Below, one piece after another: positions 17,323 to 24,616 of a stretch of 64,000 nucleotides of DNA. The notes beneath the pieces were generated by a model. That model was not told the DNA's origin, searched no databases, and saw only the letters and a list, made by a program, of their open reading frames with translations. How positions within the stretch are numbered: the stretch's first letter is position 1; every line of letters starts with the position of its first letter. A program made the position numbers and the translations under genes. This stretch comes from Acidimicrobiales bacterium (GTDB lineage Bacteria; Actinomycetota; Acidimicrobiia; Acidimicrobiales; SZUA-35), in NCBI GenBank assembly GCA_041394265.1, contig JAWKIO010000005.1, positions 4,464,001 to 4,528,000 on the forward strand, in the 5' to 3' direction.

Positions 17323-18099
17323 GTGACCACCTATCTCGACCGCATCCTCGCCGAACACCGTGCCGCTGCGGCCGATGACCCCCGCCAACTCGACGCACTG
17401 ATCGAGCAGGCCCAGTCGTGTGAGCCCGCCCGGGGATTCCGGGCTGGGCTCGCCGCGGTCGATGGGTTGGGTGTGATCAGCGAGATCAAGCGACGGTCGC
17501 CCTCGAAGGGCGATCTCAATACTGGCGTCGATCCGGCGAGCTGGGCTCGCTCGTACGAACGCGGCGGCGCAACGGCGCTGTCGGTGCTCACCGACGCCAA
17601 CAACTTCGGCGGAAGCGTCGCCGACCTCCAAGCCGCTCGCACCGCCATCTCGTTGCCGGTGCTTCGCAAGGACTTCACCGTTTCGGCCAACGATGTGTGC
17701 GACGCCCGGATCATGGGTGCCGACGCCGTCCTCCTGATCGTGGCCGCGCTCGACCAGCACGAGCTCGCCGACTTCCATGCGCTCGCCACCGACATCGGCC
17801 TCGATGTCCTGGTGGAGACCCACGATGAGGCCGAAGTCGAGCGGGCAATGGCGGTGGGCGCCACACTGGTCGGGGTCAACCAGCGAGACCTCGTCACGTT
17901 CGAGGTCGACACCGAGCGAGCGATTCGGGTCGGGCGGTCCCTCCCCGACGACGTGATCCGTGTCGCCGAGTCGGGCGTTCGCGGTCCCGACGACTGCCGA
18001 TCGCTCAAGGCGGCGGGCTATCACGCCGTGCTGGTCGGCGAATCCCTCGTCACCTCCGGCGACCCCGCCGCCGCGGTCGCCGACCTCCGTGCCGTCTGA
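17323..18099 (+). CDS. trpC: Indole-3-glycerol phosphate synthase
   Basis: This 258-residue (beta/alpha)8 barrel closes the indole ring from CdRP. VISEIKRRSPSKGDL is the catalytic Lys-bearing signature, VLRKDFTVSANDVCDA the second active Lys, and LVGVNQRDL and RVAESGVRGPDD complete the phosphate site. The GTG start gives the family length and matches MTTYLDRILAEHR. It follows the ABM gene by 29 nt and is separated from trpF by a repeat-containing 150-bp gap. Confidence 0.95.
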   Translation: MTTYLDRILAEHRAAAADDPRQLDALIEQAQSCEPARGFRAGLAAVDGLGVISEIKRRSPSKGDLNTGVDPASWARSYERGGATALSVLTDANNFGGSVADLQAARTAISLPVLRKDFTVSANDVCDARIMGADAVLLIVAALDQHELADFHALATDIGLDVLVETHDEAEVERAMAVGATLVGVNQRDLVTFEVDTERAIRVGRSLPDDVIRVAESGVRGPDDCRSLKAAGYHAVLVGESLVTSGDPAAAVADLRAV

Positions 18100-18135
18100 G
18101 CTGCCGCCCTCGGTGGCTCACCCGACGCCATTTCT

Positions 18136-18190
18136 GTCGGTTCGCTCCGCTCACCCGCTGGCAAATCGGTCGGTTCGCTCCGCTCACCCG
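18136..18190. repeat. Two-copy 22-bp direct repeat between trpC and trpF
   Basis: A 22-bp sequence beginning GTCGGTTCGCTCCGC recurs at 18136 and 18169, a 33-bp period; a diverged partial copy (GGCTCACCCGA) precedes it near 18115. It fills most of the trpC-trpF gap. Confidence 0.8.
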
Positions 18191-18192
18191 AC

Positions 18193-18198
18193 TAGCGT
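18193..18198 (+). promoter_or_regulatory. -10 box TAGCGT in front of the trpF region
   Basis: TAGCGT is followed by 7 nt and the GTG at 18206, which opens a 17-codon frame, not trpF itself. In-frame trpF starts lie at 18202, 18250 and 18256. Confidence 0.4.
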
Positions 18199-18205
18199 CC
18201 AGTGC

Positions 18206-18259
18206 GTGACGACGACCCTCCCGACGCAGCGCAGCGAGGCGGTGCTCGCGTGTTCGTGA
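18206..18259 (+). CDS. Putative leaderless 17-codon upstream ORF coupled to trpF
   Basis: A GTG 7 nt after TAGCGT opens VTTTLPTQRSEAVLACS, stopping at 18259. Its TGA overlaps a GTG trpF start at 18256 (GTGA), a layout used for translational coupling. The peptide contains no Trp, so it is not a classical attenuator. Its middle bases resemble the local repeat vocabulary, so it may be fortuitous. Confidence 0.3.
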   Translation: MTTTLPTQRSEAVLACS

Positions 18260-18972
18260 AGATCTGTGGAATCGCCAACGAAACCGACGCCCTGCTCGCG
18301 GCCGGACTCGGCGCCGACGCCGTCGGACTCATCTTCGCCCCTTCCACCCGGCAGGTCACCAAGGACGTCGCCCGAGACATCGTGCGTCGACTCCCACCCG
18401 AGATCCTCAGCGTCGGGGTGTTCCGCAACGAGACCCGATCCAAGGTCGTCGAGATCGCCAACACGATCGGCTTGCGAGCCGTCCAACTCCACGGACACGA
18501 ATCCCCCGAGGACACGCGCTGGATTGCCGAGCGAGTGCCCGCCGTGATCCGTGCCTTCGCCGTCCACGATCCCGCCCTCGACCACCTCGAGGAGTTCGGC
18601 CGGATCGACTTGCTGATCGACGCCCCGACCCCCGGCGGCGGCGAGGTGTTCGACTGGTCCGAGTTGGTTGCCCGGCGGCTCGATCGCCCGTTCATCCTTG
18701 CGGGCGGTCTCGGTCCCGACAATGTCGCCGACGCCATCGCCACCGTGCGGCCCTGGGGCGTCGACGTCGCCAGCGGCGTCGAGGCGTCACCCGGTCGCAA
18801 GGATCCCGTCAAATTGCGGCACTTCATCGCCAACGCTCGCGCCGCCTTCGAGGCGCTGCCCGACCCCGACGACGACCTGGACTCGTTCGCCAGTGACTGG
18901 ATCACCGACGAGCAACCACCCAGCAACGCCTCGCCACTCTTCGATTGGAAGGAAGACCCACTGTGGAAGTGA
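18250..18972 (+). CDS. trpF: Phosphoribosylanthranilate isomerase
   Basis: This 240-residue barrel isomerises PRA to CdRP. VFVKICGIANETDALLA holds the catalytic Cys, VGLIFAPSTRQV the phosphate region, AVQLHGHESPE the family block, LIDAPTPGGGEVFDW the late catalytic Asp, and LAGGLGPDNV the phosphate loop. The C-terminus has an extra ~35 acidic residues (PDPDDDLDSFASDW) beyond the barrel. Start choices are GTG 18202, 18250 or 18256; 18250 and 18256 give normal N-termini. The presence of trpF is notable because many Actinobacteria lack it and use PriA. It overlaps trpB by 10 nt. Confidence 0.92.
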   Translation: MFVKICGIANETDALLAAGLGADAVGLIFAPSTRQVTKDVARDIVRRLPPEILSVGVFRNETRSKVVEIANTIGLRAVQLHGHESPEDTRWIAERVPAVIRAFAVHDPALDHLEEFGRIDLLIDAPTPGGGEVFDWSELVARRLDRPFILAGGLGPDNVADAIATVRPWGVDVASGVEASPGRKDPVKLRHFIANARAAFEALPDPDDDLDSFASDWITDEQPPSNASPLFDWKEDPLWK

Positions 18973-20192
18973 CCGCGTCATCATTGATGAGCGAGCCGGA
19001 CGCCACCGGCCGGTTCGGGCAGTTCGGCGGACGCTTCGTCCCCGAGACGCTCGTGCCGGCGTGTGCCGAACTCGAGGCGGCCTTCCGCGAGGCCTGGGCC
19101 GACCCGAGCTTCGTCGAGGAGTTCCGCACCCTCCTCAACGACTACGCCGGCCGACCCTCGGCCATGACCGAGTGCCACAACCTCGGTCGAGAGTTGGGAT
19201 TTCGGATCCTGCTGAAGCGGGAAGACCTCAACCACACCGGTAGCCACAAGATCAACAACGTGCTCGGTCAGGTGCTGCTGGCGAAGCGCATGGGCAAGAC
19301 CCGGATCGTGGCCGAGACCGGCGCCGGCCAGCATGGCGTCGCCACGGCGACCGCAGCCGCTCTGCTCGGCATGGAGTGCATCGTCTACATGGGCGAGGTC
19401 GACATCAAGCGCCAGGCGCTCAACGTCTTCCGCATGGAGCTCCTCGGTTCGGAAGTTCGGGCGGCGTTGTCGGGGAGCCGAACGCTCAAGGACGCGGTCA
19501 ACGAGGCCATGCGCCACTGGGTCGCTGCAGTGGAGTCAACCTACTACTGCCTCGGCTCGGTGATGGGGCCGCACCCCTACCCGTGGATGGTCCGCGAGTT
19601 CCACCGGGTCATCGGTGAGGAGGCTCGGGCCCAGTGCCACGAGATGCTCGACGGCCGCGACCCCGATGTCGTCGTCGCCTGTGTCGGCGGGGGCTCGAAC
19701 GCCATTGGCATCTTCTCCGGTTTCGTCGACACCGACGCCGAGCTGGTCGGTGCCGAACCGGCCGGTGGTGCCGCGATCGGGCGCCGGGTGCCGGGCGTCG
19801 TTCATGGCTCGGTGTCGTACCTGATGCAGGACGAGTTCGGCCAGGTGCAGGAGGCCGAGTCGATCTCCGCCGGTCTCGACTACCCGGGCGTCGGTCCCGA
19901 ACACGCCCATCTGGCCGACATCGGGCGGGCCCGCTACGAGGCAGTCACCGACGACGAGGTGCTCGACGCCTTCCAGCTGCTTGCCCGCACCGAGGGCATC
20001 ATTCCTGCGCTCGAGTCGGCACATGGACTCGCCTGGATGGTCAAGGCGAGGGACGAACTCCAGGGCAAGGTCGTGGTGTTGAACCTCTCGGGGCGTGGCG
20101 ACAAAGACGTCGCTCAGGTCGCCGAGATCCTCGCCGCCCGAAAGCAGGCCGCCAACGGCGCCGACAGCAACGGCACGGGAGCAGCATCGTGA
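18963..20192 (+). CDS. trpB: Tryptophan synthase beta chain
   Basis: This 409-residue PLP enzyme condenses indole and serine. FGQFGGRFVPETL opens the catalytic domain; the Schiff-base Lys lies in LNHTGSHKINNVLGQ; GAGQHGVA is the substrate loop, CVGGGSNAIGIF the PLP-phosphate loop, and NLSGRGDKDV the C-terminal block. GTG 18963 is chosen because GGAAGGA sits about 8 nt upstream, inside trpF; ATG 18987 is the alternative. It overlaps trpF by 10 nt and trpA by 4 nt (GTGA), as expected for coupled synthesis of the alpha2beta2 complex. Confidence 0.96.
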   Translation: MEVTASSLMSEPDATGRFGQFGGRFVPETLVPACAELEAAFREAWADPSFVEEFRTLLNDYAGRPSAMTECHNLGRELGFRILLKREDLNHTGSHKINNVLGQVLLAKRMGKTRIVAETGAGQHGVATATAAALLGMECIVYMGEVDIKRQALNVFRMELLGSEVRAALSGSRTLKDAVNEAMRHWVAAVESTYYCLGSVMGPHPYPWMVREFHRVIGEEARAQCHEMLDGRDPDVVVACVGGGSNAIGIFSGFVDTDAELVGAEPAGGAAIGRRVPGVVHGSVSYLMQDEFGQVQEAESISAGLDYPGVGPEHAHLADIGRARYEAVTDDEVLDAFQLLARTEGIIPALESAHGLAWMVKARDELQGKVVVLNLSGRGDKDVAQVAEILAARKQAANGADSNGTGAAS

Positions 20193-20980
20193 ACAGCTAC
20201 ACCGGCACCCTCGAGGACCACTTGCGAGCCAAACGCGCCGAAGGTCGCAAGCTCCTCCTGCCGTACGTCACGGCCGGCTACCCGATCGACGATTGGCCGC
20301 GGCTGATCGAGGGATTCGCCTCGGCCGGCGCCGACGCCATGGAGATCGGCATCCCGTTCTCCGACCCGGTGATGGACGGGCCGACGATCCAGGAAGCGTC
20401 GTCGATCGCACTCGAGCACGGGATGAATCCGCTCTCGGCGCTGGCCACCGTGGCCACGACCGATCCCGGCGTCCCGCTCATCGCAATGACCTATTACAAC
20501 GTCGCCTACCACATGGGCCACGAACGCTTCGCGTCCGAACTGCGCAAGGCCGGAATCTGCGCCGCGATCCTGCCCGATCTCCCGCTCGAAGAAGTCGGAC
20601 CGTGGGCCGACGTCGCCGACGCGATCGGGGTCGAGACCGTGATGCTGGCCGCCCCCACCGCGCCCGACGAGCGGCTGCCCCGAGTCGTCGATCGTGCACG
20701 CGGGTTCGTGTACGGCGTCGGACTGGTCGGGATCACCGGCGAACGAGCCGAACTCGCCGCCAGTGCCACCCAGATGGCCAGCCGGCTGAAAGCCGTCACC
20801 GACAAGCCGGTCATCATCGGGATCGGCGTCTCGAACGCCGAGCAGGCGGTGGAGATCTCGCAGATCGCCGACGGTGTCGTCGTCGCCTCCGCCATCATCC
20901 GCCGGATGCTCGAGGGGGGATCGATCGAGCAGGCCATCGACTTCGTCGGTGAACTGCGCACCGCCCTCGACCGGGTCTGA
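20189..20980 (+). CDS. trpA: Tryptophan synthase alpha chain
   Basis: This 263-residue barrel cleaves indole-3-glycerol phosphate and channels indole to TrpB. LLPYVTAGYPIDDW leads the domain. The catalytic Glu is in AMEIGIPFSDPVMDGPTIQ with the catalytic Asp a little later in PFSDP, and VYGVGLVGITGER and IGIGVSNAEQ bind phosphate. The GTG start overlaps the trpB stop by 4 nt. It ends the trp cluster; a small zinc-ribbon gene follows after 14 nt. Confidence 0.95.
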   Translation: MNSYTGTLEDHLRAKRAEGRKLLLPYVTAGYPIDDWPRLIEGFASAGADAMEIGIPFSDPVMDGPTIQEASSIALEHGMNPLSALATVATTDPGVPLIAMTYYNVAYHMGHERFASELRKAGICAAILPDLPLEEVGPWADVADAIGVETVMLAAPTAPDERLPRVVDRARGFVYGVGLVGITGERAELAASATQMASRLKAVTDKPVIIGIGVSNAEQAVEISQIADGVVVASAIIRRMLEGGSIEQAIDFVGELRTALDRV

Positions 20981-20994
20981 CCCGAGACCAGTCG

Positions 20995-21378
20995 ATGCCC
21001 GACCAGCCCGCCACCGACCGACCGGGCCTCGTCCACGATCCCGAGTGCGAGCTGTGTCGGGCCGATCGCTTTACCCACTGGTACGCCGAGGACGACCACG
21101 GGTGGGTCGCCGACTGTGAAGCGTGTGGCGTGCCGATGGTGGTCTGGCACGGACACGGGCCCACGCCGCCCGACGAGGTCGTCGAGCACCTCGTGGCCGT
21201 GCTGGAGCGCGTGGCGAGCGAGCGATTCGGCCCTGACGGCTGGTCGATCGATCGCCACATGCGACAGGTCCCCGAGCACTTCCACGCCCATGCCCGCGAC
21301 ACCGACTGGTGGAGCCAACGGTTCACCCGGCCACTGACCCGCTACACCGGCGTCGGCGGCACCCGCGTCGAAATCTGA
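20995..21378 (+). CDS. Small Cys/His-rich protein, HIT-like
   Basis: This 127-residue protein has two CxxC pairs (CELC near residue 18, CEAC near residue 41), suggesting a zinc ribbon. Near residue 100 it has EHFHAHAR, resembling the HxHxH core of HIT-family nucleotide hydrolases, although the usual hydrophobic spacing is imperfect. It lies 14 nt after trpA and may share its transcript. I do not know its function. A HIT-like nucleotide-binding protein is my best guess, and a plain zinc-ribbon protein is the alternative. Confidence 0.45.
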   Translation: MPDQPATDRPGLVHDPECELCRADRFTHWYAEDDHGWVADCEACGVPMVVWHGHGPTPPDEVVEHLVAVLERVASERFGPDGWSIDRHMRQVPEHFHAHARDTDWWSQRFTRPLTRYTGVGGTRVEI

Positions 21379-21438
21379 CCGCGGCACCTCGGCTGACCGC
21401 GCCAACTCGCCCGAGACCGCCGAGTCGCCGGGTGAACC

Positions 21439-21534
21439 GTCGACGCTGAAGCCCCTCTCAGCGAACTGTCCGCACTGAAGCTCAGCATCGGGCTTCAGTG
21501 CCGACAGTTGGCAGGAGTGGGCTTCAGCGTCGAC
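21439..21534. terminator. Nested double inverted repeat between convergent genes
   Basis: Outer arms of 16 bp (21439-21454 and 21519-21534) are perfectly complementary. Inner arms of 17 bp (21464-21480 and 21493-21509) pair with one mismatch around a 12-nt loop. All four arms are versions of a motif close to GGGCTTCAGYGYCGACAGTT, two on each strand. It lies between the HIT-like gene and leuA, where a bidirectional terminator is expected. No gene is visible in the 229-bp gap. Confidence 0.75.
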
Positions 21535-21607
21535 AGTTGCGATGCGGTGGTTTGGTGAGCCGAGAGTTGGTGCCGGTTTGGCGCCGCGTTTGGCTCGGGT
21601 CTCTGGG

Positions 21608-23305
21608 TCAGTTGGCTCGGTTCAGGCCCGAGATGAGAGCACGCAGCGACGAGGTGACGATGTCGGAGTGGATGCCTACGCCCCACAGCTCACGATCGCC
21701 GACCTTCAGCTCGACGTAGCTCGCGGCCTTGACCTCGGTACCGGCGCCGATGGCGTGCTCGTGGTAGTCGAGCACACGGCACTCGATGCCCAGGCTGGTG
21801 CGGATGGCGTTGGCGAACGCCTCGATCGAGCCGCCGCCCTCACCGTCGATGGTGATCTCCTGGCCGTCGTGACGGAGCGTGGCCTTGATCGAGGTGCGGT
21901 CTTCGCCCCGCTCGTTCTGGGAGGTGGAGAACTTGAGCAGTTCGAACGGTTTGTGGATGGTCAGGTACTCGCCCGAGAAGACGTCCCAGATCTCGGCTGC
22001 GGTGACTTCCTTGCCGGTGGTGTCGGTGATCTGCTGCACGATCCGGGTGAACTCGATCTGCAGGCGCCGCGGCAGGTCGAGTTCTTGATCGGTCTTCAGC
22101 AGGTAGGCCACGCCACCCTTGCCGGACTGGGAGTTCACACGGATGACGTCTTCGTAGGTCCGGCCGACGTCCTTCGGATCGATCGGCAGGTAGGGGACCT
22201 CCCACAGGACCTGGCCGGTCTTCTCCATTGCCTCGAAGCCTTTCTTGATGGCGTCTTGGTGGGAGCCGGAGAAGGCGGTGTAGACGAGGTCGCCGACGTA
22301 GGCGTGGCGGGGATGGACCGGCAGCTGATTGCAGTGCTCGGCCACTCGGCGGGCCTCGTTGATGTCGGTGAAGTCGAGCTCGGGATCGACACCCTGGCTG
22401 AACAGGTTCAGCGCCAGCGTGACGATGTCGACATTGCCGGTGCGCTCACCGTTGCCGAACAAGGTGCCTTCGACCCGATCGGCGCCGGCCATCACACCGA
22501 ACTCGGCGGCGGCCACGCCGGTGCCGCGGTCGTTGTGGGGGTGGAGCGAGATGATCACCGAGTCGCGATCGCGGATGTTGCGGTCGAACCACTCGATCAT
22601 GTCGCCGTAGAGGTTGGCGGTGCTCATCTCGACCGTCGCCGGCAGGTTCAAGATGAGGGGATTGTCGGGCGTCGGCTCGAACACGTCCATCACCGCTTCG
22701 CAGATCTCCTTGGCGAAGGGGAGTTCGGTACCGGTGAAGCTCTCGGGCGAGTACTCATAGCGGATCTTGGTGCCCGGAACCTTTGCCTCCTGCGCCTTGC
22801 AGTGCTTGGCACCCTGGACGGCGATGTCGACGATGCCGGCCTCGTCGAGCCCGAACACCACGCGTCGCTGCACGGTCGACGTGGAGTTGTAGAGATGGAC
22901 GATCGCCTGCTTGGCCCCCACCAACGAGTCGTAGGTGCGCTCGATCAGCTCGGGTCGCGACTGGGTGAGTACCTGGATGGTGACGTTGTCGGGGATCAGG
23001 CCCTCTTCGATGATCGTGCGAACGAACTCGAAGTCGGTGTCGGAGGCCGACGGGAAGCCGACCTCGATCTCGGTGAAACCGATCTCGACCAACGCCTTGA
23101 ACATGGTGAGCTTGCGCTCGGTGTCCATCGGTTCGATGAGGGCCTGGTTGCCGTCGCGCAGGTCGACGCTGCACCACAGCGGCGCACGATCGATCCGCTT
23201 GTCGGGCCAGGTGCGGTTGGGGAGGTCGATGGCCGGGAACGGCTGATACTTCTGGATGGGCATGACACCCGGTTTGGCATTGACGCTGACGGTGCGTGCA
23301 GTCAT
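21608..23305 (-). CDS. leuA: 2-isopropylmalate synthase
   Basis: This 565-residue enzyme condenses acetyl-CoA with 2-ketoisovalerate, the first committed step of leucine synthesis. The long form carries an N-terminal extension. The DRE-TIM barrel starts RAPLWCSVDLRDGNQALIEPM with the metal Asp, and HPHNDRGTGVAAAEFG holds metal His residues; GTLFGNGERTGNVD is the second family signature. The C-terminal ~130 residues form the allosteric LeuA domain, which normally binds leucine. A ribosome-binding site (AGGAG) precedes the ATG. A 204-bp-plus leader with a hairpin and short ORFs suggests extra control. Confidence 0.96.
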   Translation of the reverse strand: MTARTVSVNAKPGVMPIQKYQPFPAIDLPNRTWPDKRIDRAPLWCSVDLRDGNQALIEPMDTERKLTMFKALVEIGFTEIEVGFPSASDTDFEFVRTIIEEGLIPDNVTIQVLTQSRPELIERTYDSLVGAKQAIVHLYNSTSTVQRRVVFGLDEAGIVDIAVQGAKHCKAQEAKVPGTKIRYEYSPESFTGTELPFAKEICEAVMDVFEPTPDNPLILNLPATVEMSTANLYGDMIEWFDRNIRDRDSVIISLHPHNDRGTGVAAAEFGVMAGADRVEGTLFGNGERTGNVDIVTLALNLFSQGVDPELDFTDINEARRVAEHCNQLPVHPRHAYVGDLVYTAFSGSHQDAIKKGFEAMEKTGQVLWEVPYLPIDPKDVGRTYEDVIRVNSQSGKGGVAYLLKTDQELDLPRRLQIEFTRIVQQITDTTGKEVTAAEIWDVFSGEYLTIHKPFELLKFSTSQNERGEDRTSIKATLRHDGQEITIDGEGGGSIEAFANAIRTSLGIECRVLDYHEHAIGAGTEVKAASYVELKVGDRELWGVGIHSDIVTSSLRALISGLNRAN

Positions 23306-23382
23306 GAGAGTTCTCCTGGGTTACAGACTTCGAGTTTCGACGAAAGAGTTGCGGATGTGATTGCTACTGAGTTGAGGGTCAT
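23302..23382 (-). CDS. Putative 26-residue upstream ORF overlapping the leuA start
   Basis: The peptide begins MTLNSVAITSATLSSKLEVC and ends NPGELS. Its TGA overlaps the leuA ATG (ATGA), so the two could be translationally coupled. Seven of 26 residues are Leu, Ile or Val. No clear ribosome-binding site precedes its ATG. A regulatory leader peptide is plausible but unproven. Confidence 0.35.
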   Translation of the reverse strand: MTLNSVAITSATLSSKLEVCNPGELS

Positions 23383-23415
23383 CGCCGGGCGCTGGGGGCC
23401 CAGGGCGTGACACGA

Positions 23416-23443
23416 CCCGGCTCGCCTCTAGACGGCGGCCGGG
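23416..23443 (-). promoter_or_regulatory. Strong GC hairpin in the leuA leader
   Basis: On the minus strand CCCGGC-CGCC pairs with GGCG-A-GCCGGG around a 7-nt loop, with one bulged A. It begins 1 nt after the stop of the short frame at 23445-23510. No U-tract follows, so it could be an attenuator stem or simply a structure that sequesters the leader. Confidence 0.5.
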
Positions 23444-23444
23444 C

Positions 23445-23510
23445 TCAGAAGTCGAAGCGCAAGTCGAAGCTCAGTGGGAACGAGCACCCTGACACCATAG
23501 CGCGACGCAT
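23445..23510 (-). CDS. Putative 21-residue leader peptide upstream of leuA
   Basis: MRRAMVSGCSFPLSFDLRFD ends with Phe and stops next to the leader hairpin. It has five Phe and two Leu, which is not the Leu-run expected of a leucine attenuator. Its end comes from a local duplication (CTTCGACTT twice). Coding status is weak. Confidence 0.2.
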   Translation of the reverse strand: MRRAMVSGCSFPLSFDLRFDF

Positions 23511-23534
23511 CGAAACGGACGCGCACCGACGGAA

Positions 23535-23606
23535 TTTGTCACTACTCGCCTGCGGCGCTCTGTCACTACTCGCCTGCGGCGCTCTGTCACTACTCGCCTG
23601 CGGCGA
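23535..23606. repeat. 24-bp tandem repeat (3 copies) straddling the rsrA stop codon
   Basis: Read on the minus strand, GCCGCAGGCGAGTAGTGACA recurs three times with an exact 24-bp period. The first copy encodes the rsrA end (Ala-Ala-Gly-Glu, then TAG TGA). CGCC-TGC-GGCG in each copy forms a short hairpin. The later copies lie between rsrA and leuA. Confidence 0.9.
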
Positions 23607-23853
23607 GGCGTCGCCCAAACGCCTCCAGACCCGCCAGGACCGCAGGATCGACCGGGGCGGCCCGATGGCGCAAGGAGACCTTGATCTGGCGGTACACCTC
23701 GGCCTCGGGGCCGCAGTGCGCACACGCCTCGAGGTGGGCGGCAACCGCTCGGGCCTGCTCGGCCTCGACCTCGCCGTCGAGATAGCTCTGCAGGACTTCC
23801 ATGACCTCACCGCACGTCGGACCGCTCTGCTTGCGTCGGAAGAGCTTGATCAT
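23590..23853 (-). CDS. rsrA: Zinc-binding anti-sigma factor, RsrA-like
   Basis: This 87-residue protein has the ZAS motif H-x3-C-x2-C (HLEACAHC) with an upstream Cys in PTCGEVMEVL. That matches RsrA of SigR systems, where thiol oxidation ejects zinc and frees the sigma factor. Its ATG overlaps the sigma-factor stop by 4 nt, the usual arrangement for a sigma/anti-sigma pair. It has no membrane segment, so it is a cytoplasmic redox switch by inference. The stop lies in a tandem repeat. Confidence 0.88.
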   Translation of the reverse strand: MIKLFRRKQSGPTCGEVMEVLQSYLDGEVEAEQARAVAAHLEACAHCGPEAEVYRQIKVSLRHRAAPVDPAVLAGLEAFGRRLAAGE

Positions 23854-24440
23854 CGGTCGGTCCCCTCCACCCGCTCGGACTCGAGCCCACGCTCGGCGAT
23901 CTCGGCCCGGATCTTGCGCCGCGCCCGGTGCAACCGGCTCATCACCGTGCCGACGGGGATGTCGAGCACATCGGCCGCCTCTTGGTACGCCAGCCCGTCG
24001 AGGTCCACCAGCTCGACGATCTGGCGAAAGTCGGGACTCAACGCGGCAAAGGCATCCTCGACTGCGGCGTCGAACACCGGGGCCACGGTGATCGACTCCG
24101 GGGTGTCCGACTCGGCGAAATCGAGTGAGCGCTCGAAGGTGAGATCAGGATCGTCGAGCAGATCCGGCTTCTTCTTGCGAGCACGATTGATGTTGGCATT
24201 GCGCATGATGGTCAGCAGCCACGCCCGCGGATACCGGCCGTCGAACCGTTCGATCGCGCCGAACGCCCGGATCAATGTGTCTTGCACCAGGTCCTCGGCG
24301 TCGGCCTGGTTGCCCGTCAGCGATCGGGCCGTGCGGTAGAGCAGATCGAGCTCGGGCAGCACGTGTCGTTCGAAGGCCGCGGCTGCCGAGCCCCGCGTCT
24401 CGGGTCGGTTGGCAGCGTCATCGAACGGAGGAGTGGCCAT
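23850..24440 (-). CDS. sigR: ECF sigma factor, SigR-like
   Basis: The ATG at 24440 gives 196 residues. Region 2 is LYRTARSLTGNQADAEDLVQDTLIRAF, followed by the -10-recognition stretch YPRAWLLTIMRNANINRARKK. Region 4 is LSPDFRQIVELVDLDGLAYQEAADVL and then a helix-turn-helix ending GTVMSRLHRARRKIR. With RsrA it should control the response to thiol oxidation. An upstream GGAAT-N18-GTT element matches the Streptomyces SigR consensus, implying self-activation. A second ATG at 24452 lies 9 nt after that element and may be used instead. Confidence 0.9.
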   Translation of the reverse strand: MATPPFDDAANRPETRGSAAAAFERHVLPELDLLYRTARSLTGNQADAEDLVQDTLIRAFGAIERFDGRYPRAWLLTIMRNANINRARKKKPDLLDDPDLTFERSLDFAESDTPESITVAPVFDAAVEDAFAALSPDFRQIVELVDLDGLAYQEAADVLDIPVGTVMSRLHRARRKIRAEIAERGLESERVEGTDR

Positions 24441-24461
24441 CAGGCAAACCATCCCCGACGC

Positions 24462-24487
24462 AACCCTTGGGCGCGGTCGGTCATTCC
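24462..24487 (-). promoter_or_regulatory. SigR-type promoter GGAAT-N18-GTT upstream of sigR
   Basis: On the minus strand GGAAT (24487-24483) is followed by exactly 18 nt and GTT (24464-24462), matching the published Streptomyces SigR consensus. It lies 9 nt from ATG 24452 and 21 nt from ATG 24440. This fits autoregulation of the sigR-rsrA operon. Confidence 0.65.
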
Positions 24488-24603
24488 ATCGTTTTCGATG
24501 CCGCTCCGGCTGCGCACGAACACGGGCCGAGGCTAACCCAACCATCGGCGCCACCGAGGGTCGGTGCGGACGAAGGTCCCTGGGTGACGCCGATGGTGCT
24601 CGC

Positions 24604-24609
24604 TACGGT
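24604..24609 (+). promoter_or_regulatory. -10 box TACGGT, leaderless promoter of the globin gene
   Basis: TACGGT is followed by 7 nt and the ATG at 24617. No ribosome-binding site is present. Confidence 0.45.
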
Positions 24610-24616
24610 GGTGGCC

